This document shows, piece by piece, positions 39,901 through 49,000 of a DNA stretch of 64,000 nt. The position numbers and the translations under genes were made by a program. Within the stretch, counting starts at the first letter, position 1. Each line of letters begins with the position of its first letter. The notes beneath the pieces are model-generated. The model did not search any database. It was not told where the DNA came from and saw only the letters and a list, made by a program, of their open reading frames with translations. This DNA comes from Nostoc favosum CHAB5714 (GTDB taxonomy: Bacteria > Cyanobacteriota > Cyanobacteriia > Cyanobacteriales > Nostocaceae): assembly GCF_020829495.1 (NCBI RefSeq), contig NZ_JAIVFQ010000034.1:1-64000 (forward strand). Direction: 5' to 3'.

Positions 39901-41689
39901 TTTGTGTTGCTTCTTGAGCTTTTTCTTCGTTGGGATAGAGAACTGTACGCAAGTCCAATTCCAACTGAGGTTTGAGCAGTTCGCAGCAGTAATCAACTTG
40001 CTCTCTAAATACGGCTTCGGTCTTGTATAATTTCCGACCCATATTTACATATTGCGAACCTTGTCCGGAAAACATAAATACAATCGGGCGGTTACAAGGT
40101 TCTTGATAATGTGTGAAAGCTCTTTGAGGGTCTCGCAATGCATTAATTGCGTCTTCCTGATTTTGGCAAACTACCATGCGGCGATGATTCAAATTCCAGC
40201 GACCCACTTGTAAGGTGTGAGCAACATCGGCAAGATTTAAATCTGGATGTTCCTGGAGATAATTAGCCAGATTTTCTGTAGCAGTTGAGAGTGCTGTACT
40301 TGTCTTGGTTGAAAGTAATAATAACTGCCAAGACCTTGAAGGGCTAGAAGGTTTAAGTATGGGAGCTTCTTCTAAAATTACATGGGCATTTGTTCCACCA
40401 AAACCAAAGGAACTAACACCCGCACGGCGAGGAGTACCATTAGTTTTCCACTCAGATAATTTGTTATTTACATAGAAAGGACTGTTCACAAAGTCTATCT
40501 GGGGTGATGGTTCTTCAAAGTTTAAGCTAGGCGGGATTTGTTTGTGTTTTAAGGCTAGTACGGTTTTAATCAAACCTGCAACCCCAGCAGTTGAATCTAA
40601 ATGCCCAATATTGGTTTTCACAGATCCAATACGACAAAAGCCTTTCTTTTGAGTTTTCGCACGGAAAGCCTGCGTTAAAGCAGCTATTTCAATGGGATCG
40701 CCTAGTTTAGTACCTGTTCCATGTGCTTCAATGTAGCTAATAGTATCAGGTTCAACTTCAGCCATAACTTGAGCCGCCCTAATTACCTTCGCTTGACCAT
40801 TTACGCTCGGTGCTGTGTAACTAACTTTATCTGACCCATCGTTGTTAATCGCAGAGCCTTTGATGACCGCATGGATGCAATCTCCATCTGCGATCGCTTC
40901 TTCTAAACGTTTGAGAACTACAAGACCCAAACCCTTTCCTTTTACGGTTCCCGCAGCCTTTGCATCAAAAGCACGGCAATGTCCATCGGGAGATTCGATT
41001 CCTCCCTCCTGATATAAATAACCATCTGCTGTTGATATTGAAACTCCTCCTGCTAAAGCAATATTACACTCACCACTGAGCAGACTTTGGCAGGCTAAAT
41101 GTACAGCAATTAATGAACTTGAGCAAGTGGTTTGCACCGCATAACTGGGTCCGTTTAAGTTTAATTTATAAGAAGTAAGTGTAGTAACGTAATCTGGAGA
41201 AGTTCCCTTTTCTATCTGTGCATCACCGACAGAGGCTACAATATCGTAATTTGAATAAATGTTAAGTAGATAACTGCCAAGGCTTGTACCAGCATAGACA
41301 CCAATAGGCTTTTTATATACTTCAGAGCTATAACCGGCATCTTCAAGTGCTTTCCATGAATGCTCCAAGAAAAAACGCAGCGAAGGGTCCATGACTTCAG
41401 CTTCTCTGGGACTGAAGTCAAAGAATGAAGCATCAAACAAGTCTATATCTTTGACTACACCCTTTGCTTTTACATAATTTGGGTTGCTTAATAAAGCAGG
41501 ATCTACACCTAAATTTTTTAATTCTTGGTCGGTGAATATATGTATCGATTCTACACCATCTCGAAGATTTTTCCAGAATTCATCAATATTGTTAGCATCA
41601 CAAAAACAGCCGCTCATGCCGATAATAGCTATTTCCAAACCAGTTTGATTATTTAAATATGCTGAATTTTCCATAGGTGAGTTGTCCAT
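36965..41689 (-). CDS. PKS C: KS-AT-KR-ACP
   Basis: A 1574-residue module. The KS (about 15-440) has TTCSSSL around the active cysteine, EAHGTG and KTNIGHLD. The AT (about 550-860) has FSGQGSQY, GHSIGEY and HAFH, so malonyl-CoA is expected. The KR is complete (TGGLGGVG near 1171, YAAG, SYSAAN near 1331), so a beta-hydroxyl is predicted. The ACP serine is near 1495 (GGDSLLQV). The C terminus is basic (QQRKRLQKIK), matching other proteins here whose next partner begins with a KS, in this case PKS D. Its upstream partner is the half-C/A/PCP protein, whose stop-to-start gap is 41 bp. No DH, ER or MT domain is seen. Confidence 0.94.
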   Translation of the reverse strand: MDNSPMENSAYLNNQTGLEIAIIGMSGCFCDANNIDEFWKNLRDGVESIHIFTDQELKNLGVDPALLSNPNYVKAKGVVKDIDLFDASFFDFSPREAEVMDPSLRFFLEHSWKALEDAGYSSEVYKKPIGVYAGTSLGSYLLNIYSNYDIVASVGDAQIEKGTSPDYVTTLTSYKLNLNGPSYAVQTTCSSSLIAVHLACQSLLSGECNIALAGGVSISTADGYLYQEGGIESPDGHCRAFDAKAAGTVKGKGLGLVVLKRLEEAIADGDCIHAVIKGSAINNDGSDKVSYTAPSVNGQAKVIRAAQVMAEVEPDTISYIEAHGTGTKLGDPIEIAALTQAFRAKTQKKGFCRIGSVKTNIGHLDSTAGVAGLIKTVLALKHKQIPPSLNFEEPSPQIDFVNSPFYVNNKLSEWKTNGTPRRAGVSSFGFGGTNAHVILEEAPILKPSSPSRSWQLLLLSTKTSTALSTATENLANYLQEHPDLNLADVAHTLQVGRWNLNHRRMVVCQNQEDAINALRDPQRAFTHYQEPCNRPIVFMFSGQGSQYVNMGRKLYKTEAVFREQVDYCCELLKPQLELDLRTVLYPNEEKAQEATQKLQQTAITQPALFVIEYALAKLWMAWGVRPEMMIGHSIGEYVAATLAGVFSLEDALAIVATRGKLMQQLPDGSMLSIGLPEKDVQKLLEQEVSLAASNAPCSCVVSGCTEAIEQLQQELQQIGVSCRRLHTSHAFHSQMMEPIIGTFVQFLQKLKLNPPKIPFISNLSGTWITTAQATDPNYWVQHLRQPVRFCEGIIELAKTPETLFLEVGPGRTLSTFVKQHQKEESPVLTSLRHPQEQESDVAFLLNSLGKLWLFGVKVDWSGFYTHERRHRIPLPTYPFERQRYWIEVNRNATLAMISQTNSGRKPDIADWFYVPRWKESTPLELLKKGELLEQKSYWLVFVDTYGVGSEIAEQLRQKGQDVVIVGLGEQFTRLDDHTYTINPQQKDDYDALLQGLQEQDWKPQQIAHFWTITPDDTLTRQEPDGQIHLKRQFFEDYQNLGLYSLVFLAQALGQQNLTEPIKLMVVTSNVHDVTGSEILCPEKATILSPCKVIPQEYPNISCCCFDIVLASRHKPSQKHIDYLLAEFTAQPTDNLIAYRKNHRWVQTYEPIRLDENITGKTKLRKQGVYLITGGLGGVGLVLAEYLAKTVQAKLVLLGRKGLPEKDQWQEWLETHDQEDSISHKIRKVQEIEALGAEVLAIAADVANEEQMQKAIAIVNERFGTINGVIYAAGNSEEAHCAIEETSYRLAQLQFDSKVFGIFVLEKVLQQQDLDFCQFTSSLASILGGLGFISYSAANIFMDAYVHKHNQTKSCCWSSVNWDDWEIGGKQDINIEANLSKYPITSKAGVEVFERLLTLNEVSQILVSTRDLQARIQQWIKVESLRNQDFSNNENLEEGLAFLEDKYASTRSYPRPNLQNDYVAPRNELEATIAKVWQNILGIQEIGIYDNFFELGGDSLLQVQVNSKLREVLKRNLSLLDLFRYPTINSLANSLEQNENKQLSHDMMANIPEKIADGKAQQRKRLQKIKTIENI

Positions 41690-41730
41690 AAATAATGTTA
41701 ACTATTGGCCTATTGCTTATTAGCTATTTA

Positions 41731-44496
41731 TTAAACATTCTGTTGTTGATTGCGTAAAAAGCGTTGCTTTAATCTTCTTTTACCAAATTCTAACTCTTCA
41801 TTTAATTCATTGCTTTGATTTGCGAATACATCATCTTCTTCTTGGTTTAAATACCGAGATATGGAGCTGATAGTTGGATATTTAAAAAGATCAGTTATAG
41901 CTAAGTCTGGTTTAAATAGTTCTCGCAGTTTACTGTAGACTTGAAGCACGTTTAAAGAATGACCGCCAAGATCAAAAAAGTTATCTTCAATACCGACTTT
42001 TTCTACTTTAAGTATTTTCTGCCATATATCGGTAATTGTAAGTTCCATGTCATTTCGCGGTAACACGTAAACTGTTTCTAATTCTGGACGAAGATTATCT
42101 GGTTTAGGCAAAGCTTTACGGTCTATTTTTCCACTTGGCGCTAGAGGTAAATTATCCAGCATCACAAAGGCAGAAGGAACCATGTGGTCAGGTAATTTTT
42201 CCTTCAAGAAGCTACGCAGTTCGCTAATACTAGGAGATGGCTCTATCTTTGCAACCACATAGGCAACTAATACTGTGTTATCTACTTCCTCTTGATAAGC
42301 CACAACTACATTTTCACGAATATTCGAGTGCTGACCAAGAAATGTCTCTATTTCACCAAGCTCAACCCGGAAGCCACGAATTTTTACCTGATGGTCAATA
42401 CGTCCGAGAAATTCTATGTTCCCATCGGGAAGCCACCTGCCTAAATCTCCTGTTTTATAAATCAAATCTGCACGATTTTCTGGTAACTTCTTCCTTCCAT
42501 CTATAAACGGATTCGGAACAAAGCTTAATTTAGTTTTTTCTTCGTTTTTCCAGTAACCAGCACCCACACCAATTCCCGATACACAAATCTCTCCTGGAAC
42601 ACCAATCGGTAATAATTTCATTTGCTCATCCAGAATGTAGAGATTTAAGTTCACTAGCGGTTTTCCAATTGGAATTGTTCGCTGATTTTCTGGTAAAGGC
42701 TTGTCAACGATAAACTGGGTAATATCATCAGCAGCTTCGGTCGGGCCATAAGCGTTAACAATTTTGATTTGCGGATATACTTGAAGCCACTTATTTACCC
42801 AATTAACCGACACAGGCTCCCCTACAACCATCATCCATTTCAAATGAGGCAATTCTCTTTTGTTATTTGGTAGCCCCGAAGTATATTCAAGCAACCCGCC
42901 AAATAATGCAGGTACTAATTCAACAACTGTTATTTCTTCTGATTTGAGTACTTGAAATAGCTTATCAGGAATTGCAACAGTTTCAATATCTACTATTACC
43001 GTCCTTCCGCCAATTAATAGCGGTGCCAAAAACTGCCAAACGGAAATATCAGTTGAAGAAGGGGCGCTTTGGAGAAAACAAAATTCCTCGGTCAATTCCA
43101 ACTCATCGAACTGGGCATAAATGTGATTAACTGCACCATCATGTCTAACTATTGCTCCCTTGGGTAGTCCTGTGGAACCGGAGGTATAGAGCATGTAGGC
43201 TGGGTCACTAGCATCGTTTATTTGTTCTAAGTTGTCCTCGGGAAGGTTAATAAAACCAAGTTGATCGTATATTGTTAGTTCCTGGTTATGAGTTAGTTGT
43301 ACGCTTTCGGGAATAACCCCGTCTAAACAAATAATAGATTTTAATTGAAAAGAGTTATCTATTAATTCTGTCAAAACAGTTAACAAGGAAGTATCAGTTA
43401 AAAGAAACTTAACTTCACTATTAGATAACATATATTCAATTCTATTTGACGGATAAGTACTGTCAATCGGTACGTAAGCACCACCAGCCTTATATATAGC
43501 CAGAATAGCGATAAGAAAATTTATATCACGGTCTTTAAATATGCCTACAAACTCACCTTTCCTGATTCCTAGCTTACGCAAAATTACAGCTAGCTGGTTA
43601 GCTTTTTCATTTAACTCTTGATAAGTTAATTTCGTACCTCCATCAACTACTGCTATATTGTTAGGGGTTTTATATACCTGTTGCTCGAATAACTGATTTA
43701 TTGTCTTATCGACTGGATATTCTTCATAGTTATTATTGTACTGTTTCAATAATCGGTGTTTATCAGCTTCTTTCAAAAAAAGAATATCTGACATTTTAGT
43801 GTTCACATTATTGATAATATTATCAAGAACATTAGTATAGTATCTGCTGAATAATTTGATATTATCATTTTGAAAAAGATTTTCACTGTACTCTATACTA
43901 GCACTAATAAATTCATCATTAATTGAAAAAGAAAATGTAATATCATTGTTGAGATAATTTAAATCATTTTTATTATGAATATTTTCTAGTAAAACCACTA
44001 TGTCAAAAAGTGGACAACGATTAGAGTTTGTCGGTATCTCCAATAACTGAATTAACTCATCAAAATTGCAGTTTTGATTGTTAAAAGCATCTAAGATTGC
44101 GTCTTTGACTTGAAACAGATAATTTTTGAATGATAGTTGAGGTGTTACCTGAGTAAGCAAGGGAATAACTTTGCGATTTAAATCATTTGTAGCAATCTCT
44201 TCATATACAGGTATCCCAACAAGAATATCGTTATTTCTAGTATATTTTTGCAGCAATATATTCAATGCAGACACCAGTATCCAGTAAGTTGAAAAATAAG
44301 AACCTTTAGTTAGCTTAATGATTGCTTGAGATAAATCATTTGATAAATCGAAACAAAATAGTTTGCTTCTATCACTAAACAGTATAGGTCTGAGATAATC
44401 CAGCCTTAAATTTGTTTCTGGTAATTCTCCTGATAATTTATTTATATAATAAATTTTTTGTGACAATAATTCATCCGAGTGTAAATGCATAATCAT
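41731..44496 (-). CDS. NRPS half-C / A / PCP, predicted Dab
   Basis: About 921 residues from ATG 44496 (AAGGAA lies 4 bp upstream; ATG at 44490 is an alternative, and a TTG further up is less likely). The N-terminal 230 residues are the C-terminal lobe of a condensation domain only, beginning YYINKLSGELPETNL; HHxxxDG is absent. The A domain has YTSGSTGLPKG, and I read the pocket as D-I-W-E-M-V-A-D-D plus lysine, identical to the module at 23256. The same substrate, probably Dab, is therefore expected. This copy has no methyltransferase insert; A8 runs straight to LPDHMVPSAF. The PCP serine lies in GGHSLNVLQV. The basic tail (KRRLKQRFLR) matches hand-over to PKS C. Half-C plus A is very similar to the paralogue, so the pair arose by duplication. 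Confidence 0.9.
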   Translation of the reverse strand: MIMHLHSDELLSQKIYYINKLSGELPETNLRLDYLRPILFSDRSKLFCFDLSNDLSQAIIKLTKGSYFSTYWILVSALNILLQKYTRNNDILVGIPVYEEIATNDLNRKVIPLLTQVTPQLSFKNYLFQVKDAILDAFNNQNCNFDELIQLLEIPTNSNRCPLFDIVVLLENIHNKNDLNYLNNDITFSFSINDEFISASIEYSENLFQNDNIKLFSRYYTNVLDNIINNVNTKMSDILFLKEADKHRLLKQYNNNYEEYPVDKTINQLFEQQVYKTPNNIAVVDGGTKLTYQELNEKANQLAVILRKLGIRKGEFVGIFKDRDINFLIAILAIYKAGGAYVPIDSTYPSNRIEYMLSNSEVKFLLTDTSLLTVLTELIDNSFQLKSIICLDGVIPESVQLTHNQELTIYDQLGFINLPEDNLEQINDASDPAYMLYTSGSTGLPKGAIVRHDGAVNHIYAQFDELELTEEFCFLQSAPSSTDISVWQFLAPLLIGGRTVIVDIETVAIPDKLFQVLKSEEITVVELVPALFGGLLEYTSGLPNNKRELPHLKWMMVVGEPVSVNWVNKWLQVYPQIKIVNAYGPTEAADDITQFIVDKPLPENQRTIPIGKPLVNLNLYILDEQMKLLPIGVPGEICVSGIGVGAGYWKNEEKTKLSFVPNPFIDGRKKLPENRADLIYKTGDLGRWLPDGNIEFLGRIDHQVKIRGFRVELGEIETFLGQHSNIRENVVVAYQEEVDNTVLVAYVVAKIEPSPSISELRSFLKEKLPDHMVPSAFVMLDNLPLAPSGKIDRKALPKPDNLRPELETVYVLPRNDMELTITDIWQKILKVEKVGIEDNFFDLGGHSLNVLQVYSKLRELFKPDLAITDLFKYPTISSISRYLNQEEDDVFANQSNELNEELEFGKRRLKQRFLRNQQQNV

Positions 44497-44607
44497 TACT
44501 TTCCTTGATAACAAAATAACTTACAAAAGTTATAGATAAAACTCAATCTTTGATAACTAGTAATTTTTCATTTGTGATATTGACTTCTCAACTGTTATAA
44601 TAATCAT

Positions 44608-46002
44608 TTAATTTATTGTATCAAAATTTAATGACATTTCTTTTTCTAACGCTAATAATTTAATATGGGTTTTTTGCTCTGTAAGCAACAATAACTCCTT
44701 AATACGTACTTTAGGATTCTTCACCATACCTTCGAGCAATATTTTTAAATGCTCCAATATATTAATGATTGTTGCAGCATCAAAGCGGCGAAAATCATAA
44801 TTAATTCCAATCGTCAGTTCTGAGCCAGGATAGCCAACTATATTTAGAGGATAGTTTGTTTTATAATAGGTAGTTTGCTCAGAGATGTTTAGACTCCCCC
44901 ATTCTTGCAGAAACTTACCTGTTTTTTGGTTCTCGAACACCACAAAGCTCTCAAACAATGGTACATTACCCGGTACTTTACTGCACTTTTGAATATCTAC
45001 CAGTGGAGAATACTCATACTCTCGAATTTCTATCAATTGAGTTTGTAATTGCTGAAGCCAAGATAATAAATACTCGTCGAAATCTATCTTGATGTGTACT
45101 GGTAAGGTATTAACCATTTCCCCTACCATTGACTCCGATCGCTCTAAATCTACTGGACGACCAGAAGTAGTACAGCCATAAATTACTTCATTTTTGCCAC
45201 TGTAACGACTAAGGAGTATAGCCCAAGCTCCCTGAACTAATGTATTCATAGTCAGGTGATGCTGTCTTGCTAATGAATTTAGATTCTTTGTAGTTGCTTC
45301 TGATAGACTGATTTGTATATCCTCATAGCGTTCTTCTAAATTAGACAATTTGTTTGAGTATAAGTTAGTTAGGGGAGTAGGCTCTTTTACTCCATTTAGT
45401 TGTTGTCGCCAAAACTCCTCTGCTTTGGATAAATCCTGCTGTTTCAACCATTTAATGTAGTCTTTAAAGCAACTGCCATCTGCTAAGGGTGCATCTTGAC
45501 CCCGACAATATGCTTCATAAATTTCAATCACATCATTTAATACCAATGGATATGACCAACCATCTAGAATGATCAGGTTGCTACTCCAAACAAGATAGTA
45601 AGCGTGTTCTTGAATCTGGATTATAGCCACACGCATTAGAGGTGCTTGGGAAAAATCAAAACGCCGCAAGCGATCGCTGTCGATAAAAGATTTTAAACGC
45701 TCTTGTTGTTCTAATGAATTGAGTTCCTGCCAATCCTGGTACTCTACAGGTACTTCTACTTGCTGATGCACAACTTGTAATGGTTTATCTAATTCTTCCC
45801 AATAGAAGCTGGTACGCAAGATTGTGTGTCGGCTTGTGACTTGCTGCCAAGCGTATTTAAAAGCAGCAAGATTCAGATTGCCACTAAAAGTGTAGACAAA
45901 CTGCATATGGTATAGTCCCATTTCCGGGGCGTGCAAACCATGAAAGAGAATACCATGCTGTATTGGAGATAGTGGGTATATATCTTGGATATTTTCTCTC
46001 AT
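44608..46002 (-). CDS. Stand-alone condensation-like protein without HH (C*1)
   Basis: A 464-residue single condensation fold, paralogous to the protein at 29316. The N-terminal lobe begins DIYPLSPIQHGILFHGLH; the C-lobe has YGCTTSGRPVDL and VNTLPVHI. HHxxxDG reads NLIILDG at 142-148, so the histidines are replaced while Asp147 and Gly148 remain. Both C* proteins share Asn plus a bulky hydrophobic residue at these sites, a common derived change. It overlaps the Gly module gene by 4 bp and precedes the half-C/A module, so it lies where the condensation domain for that residue should be. It may be a docking or interface domain, or a gate. No oxygenase gene adjoins this copy; the TauD-type gene at the right edge is a candidate partner. 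The function is not established. Confidence 0.85.
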   Translation of the reverse strand: MRENIQDIYPLSPIQHGILFHGLHAPEMGLYHMQFVYTFSGNLNLAAFKYAWQQVTSRHTILRTSFYWEELDKPLQVVHQQVEVPVEYQDWQELNSLEQQERLKSFIDSDRLRRFDFSQAPLMRVAIIQIQEHAYYLVWSSNLIILDGWSYPLVLNDVIEIYEAYCRGQDAPLADGSCFKDYIKWLKQQDLSKAEEFWRQQLNGVKEPTPLTNLYSNKLSNLEERYEDIQISLSEATTKNLNSLARQHHLTMNTLVQGAWAILLSRYSGKNEVIYGCTTSGRPVDLERSESMVGEMVNTLPVHIKIDFDEYLLSWLQQLQTQLIEIREYEYSPLVDIQKCSKVPGNVPLFESFVVFENQKTGKFLQEWGSLNISEQTTYYKTNYPLNIVGYPGSELTIGINYDFRRFDAATIINILEHLKILLEGMVKNPKVRIKELLLLTEQKTHIKLLALEKEMSLNFDTIN

Positions 46003-49000
46003 TTTATTTTATTACTCCTTGAGTTGATTTTTCCCAAAAACCGTTCAAGGTCTTGTTGGTTTAAGTCTGCTTCTGGAAAGTCAAATTGTATTGGTGTAAG
46101 AGAGACTAAATCTGTGATGAGTCCTTGTTCAGCTTTGTTTACCTTTCTTATAACTGCTACAGGTGCTAAATCAGCAACTGTTTGATGTTGAAATAACTGT
46201 TTAACGGTCAGTTGTAAACCAGCTTTGTTGGCTCTAGTGATAACTACAATACCAAGGATAGAATCCCCACCTAACTCAAAAAAGTTATCCAAAATACCCA
46301 CTTGTTTTACACCAAGCACTTCTGTCCAAATTTCAGTCAGCTTGGCTTCTACAGAATTACGAGGTGGTACTAGCTCTTTGTCTAATTCTGGTCTTGCTGT
46401 ATCAGGTGCGGGTAGTGCTTTACGATTAACCTTGCCATTAGGTGTTAGTGGTAACGTCTCCAATATGACAAAAGCTGTTGGAACCATGTAGTTTGGCAAC
46501 TTTGATTTCAGAAAGCTACGTAGTTCAGTAATTGTTAGTGTTTGATCTTTCTGAGGAACTATATATGCAACTAGTCGTTGAGAATCTGCTGAATCTGAGC
46601 GTACTACAACTACTGTTTCTTGTACTCTTGCGTCTTGTGTAATGAGCGTTTCAATTTCTCCAAGTTCAATGCGGAAACCACGTACTTTAACTTGGTTATC
46701 AATCCGACCAATGTACTCTATTTCTCCATTTGGCAGATAACGTGCCAAGTCTCCTGTTTTATACAAACGTGTAGTTTCTTTACTAAATGGGTTGGGTATA
46801 AATTTCTCTGCTGTTAGGTCAGGGCGCTTGAAATAGCCTCGTGCAACACCATCTCCACCGATATGCAATTCCCCTGCTACACCAATAGGAACTAACTGGC
46901 TGTATTGGTCTAGGATGTAAAGTTGTGTGTTGGCGATCGGGTGACTAATTGGTACAATCTTACCATCAGTTTTTATTTGAGATGCTGCTGACCAAATGGT
47001 GGTTTCTGTGGGGCCGTACATATTCCACAAAGAGGCACACCGATGCAATAATTGATTAGCTAAGTGTCCAGGTAAAGCTTCTCCACCACAGAGAATTTTT
47101 AATTGATGATTTCCACTCCAGCCTGCTGTTAGAAGTAGTTGCCAAGTAGCTGGTGTGGCTTGCATAACTGTAGCTTTTGAGTCTATCAGTTTTGCTGACA
47201 ACTGCGTTCCATCGGAGGCGATTTCTCGACTGGCGACTACCAAGCGAGCACCTACTATGATTGGTAAGAAAAGTTCTAGCGCAGCAATATCAAAGGATAT
47301 AGTGGTGAGTGCTAGTAAGGTATCTTCCTCAGTTAAACCTGGGGTTTGCCTCATTGAGTACAAAAAGTTGCTCAAAGTGCTGTGGGGGATTTGTACGCCT
47401 TTAGGTTTGCCTGTTGAACCAGAGGTGTAGATGACATAAGCTAGGTTATTAATACTTAGTTCAGAGAATAAATTTTCCTTGCTTTGTTGGGCAATGCTCT
47501 GCCAGTCGGTATCTAAACAAATGACTTGCGCTTTGTGTTGGGGTATTGTCTCCACAAACGACGCTTGAGTGAGCAACACTGGCGCTTGAGTATCTTCTAG
47601 TATACAAACTATGCGTTCTTGAGGATAACTAGGGTCTAATGGTATATATGCACCACCTGCTTTGAGGATGGCTAATAGTCCGATTACCATATCAAGCGAT
47701 CGCTCTACACAAATGCCCACCAATACCTCTGGTTTCACCCCCAACTGTTGCAAATAGTGTGCTAATTGATTTGCTCTAGCATTTAGTTCCCAATAAGTTA
47801 GTTGTTCATCCTCAAACACAACTGCTATTGCATCAGGTGTGCGTTCTACCTGCGCTTCAAACAATTGATGAATGCATTGCTGTTGAGGATATTCAACCTC
47901 AGTGTTATTCCACTCCAGTAATTGCTGATTTAACTCATCAGTCGTTAATATTGGTAAATCTGATAATTTTGCTTGTGGATTTGCTACAATCCCCTGTAGC
48001 AAAGTCCGGAAATGCTCTATTATCCGAGTAATAGTTTCAGCATCAAACAAATCAGTGTTGTATTCTAATAACCCCCTCAATTCTGATGCATCCACTATGT
48101 GCAAAGTTAAATCAAACCTAGCAGTTTGAGTATGAGTAGGCAGCCAATTCAAAGTTAAATCAGGTAGTGTCAATTGCTTTTGGGTGTCTTCTTGCCAAGC
48201 AAACATCACCTGAAACAATGGCATCTGACTGAGATTTCTATCCGGTTGCAGTTCTTCCACTAATTGCTCAAAAGGGATATCTGCATGGGCATATGCACCC
48301 ACGCACACCTGGCGCACTCGATTCAGCAATTCCAAAAAACTGGGATTACCACCAAGATGAGTCCGTAGCACAAGGGTATTGACAAAAAAGCCAATCAGCC
48401 CTTGAATTTGACCTTGGTTGCGGTTAGCAACTGGGGAGCCAACGCAGATATCTTCTTGCTCTGTATAGCGATAAAGCAAAGCTTGGAAGGCTGCCAGCAG
48501 AGTCATAAATAGAGTTACCCCTTCGGCGTTGCTCAAATCCCTGAGCATATCAGTTAAGCTCGCTGATAGCTCAAAAGAAGCTACTGCGCCTCGGAAGCTT
48601 TGAACTGGCGGTCTGGGACGATCTGTGGGTAGGGCTAAGGTTGCTGCACCTGCCAACTGTTGTTTCCAATAATCAAGCTGCGTCTTTTGTAATTCCCCTT
48701 GCAACCATTGACGCTGCCAAATTCCAAAGTCGGCGTACTGAATGGGTTGTTCAGGAAGAGGAGATATTTTATTTGTAGAAAAGGCTTCATAAAGTACAAC
48801 TAATTCACGGATGAGTACTCCTATAGACCAGCCATCAACAACAATATGGTGAATCGCAAACACCAATAAGTATTCTTCTACATCTATTTGCAGCAACACA
48901 ACTTGCAGCAAGGGAACAGTTGTTAAGTCAAAGGGTTTTTGAGCTATTTCTGTTGTTAACTGCTCGATTTGTGCTTGTCGTTCAACTTCTGGCATCAAGT

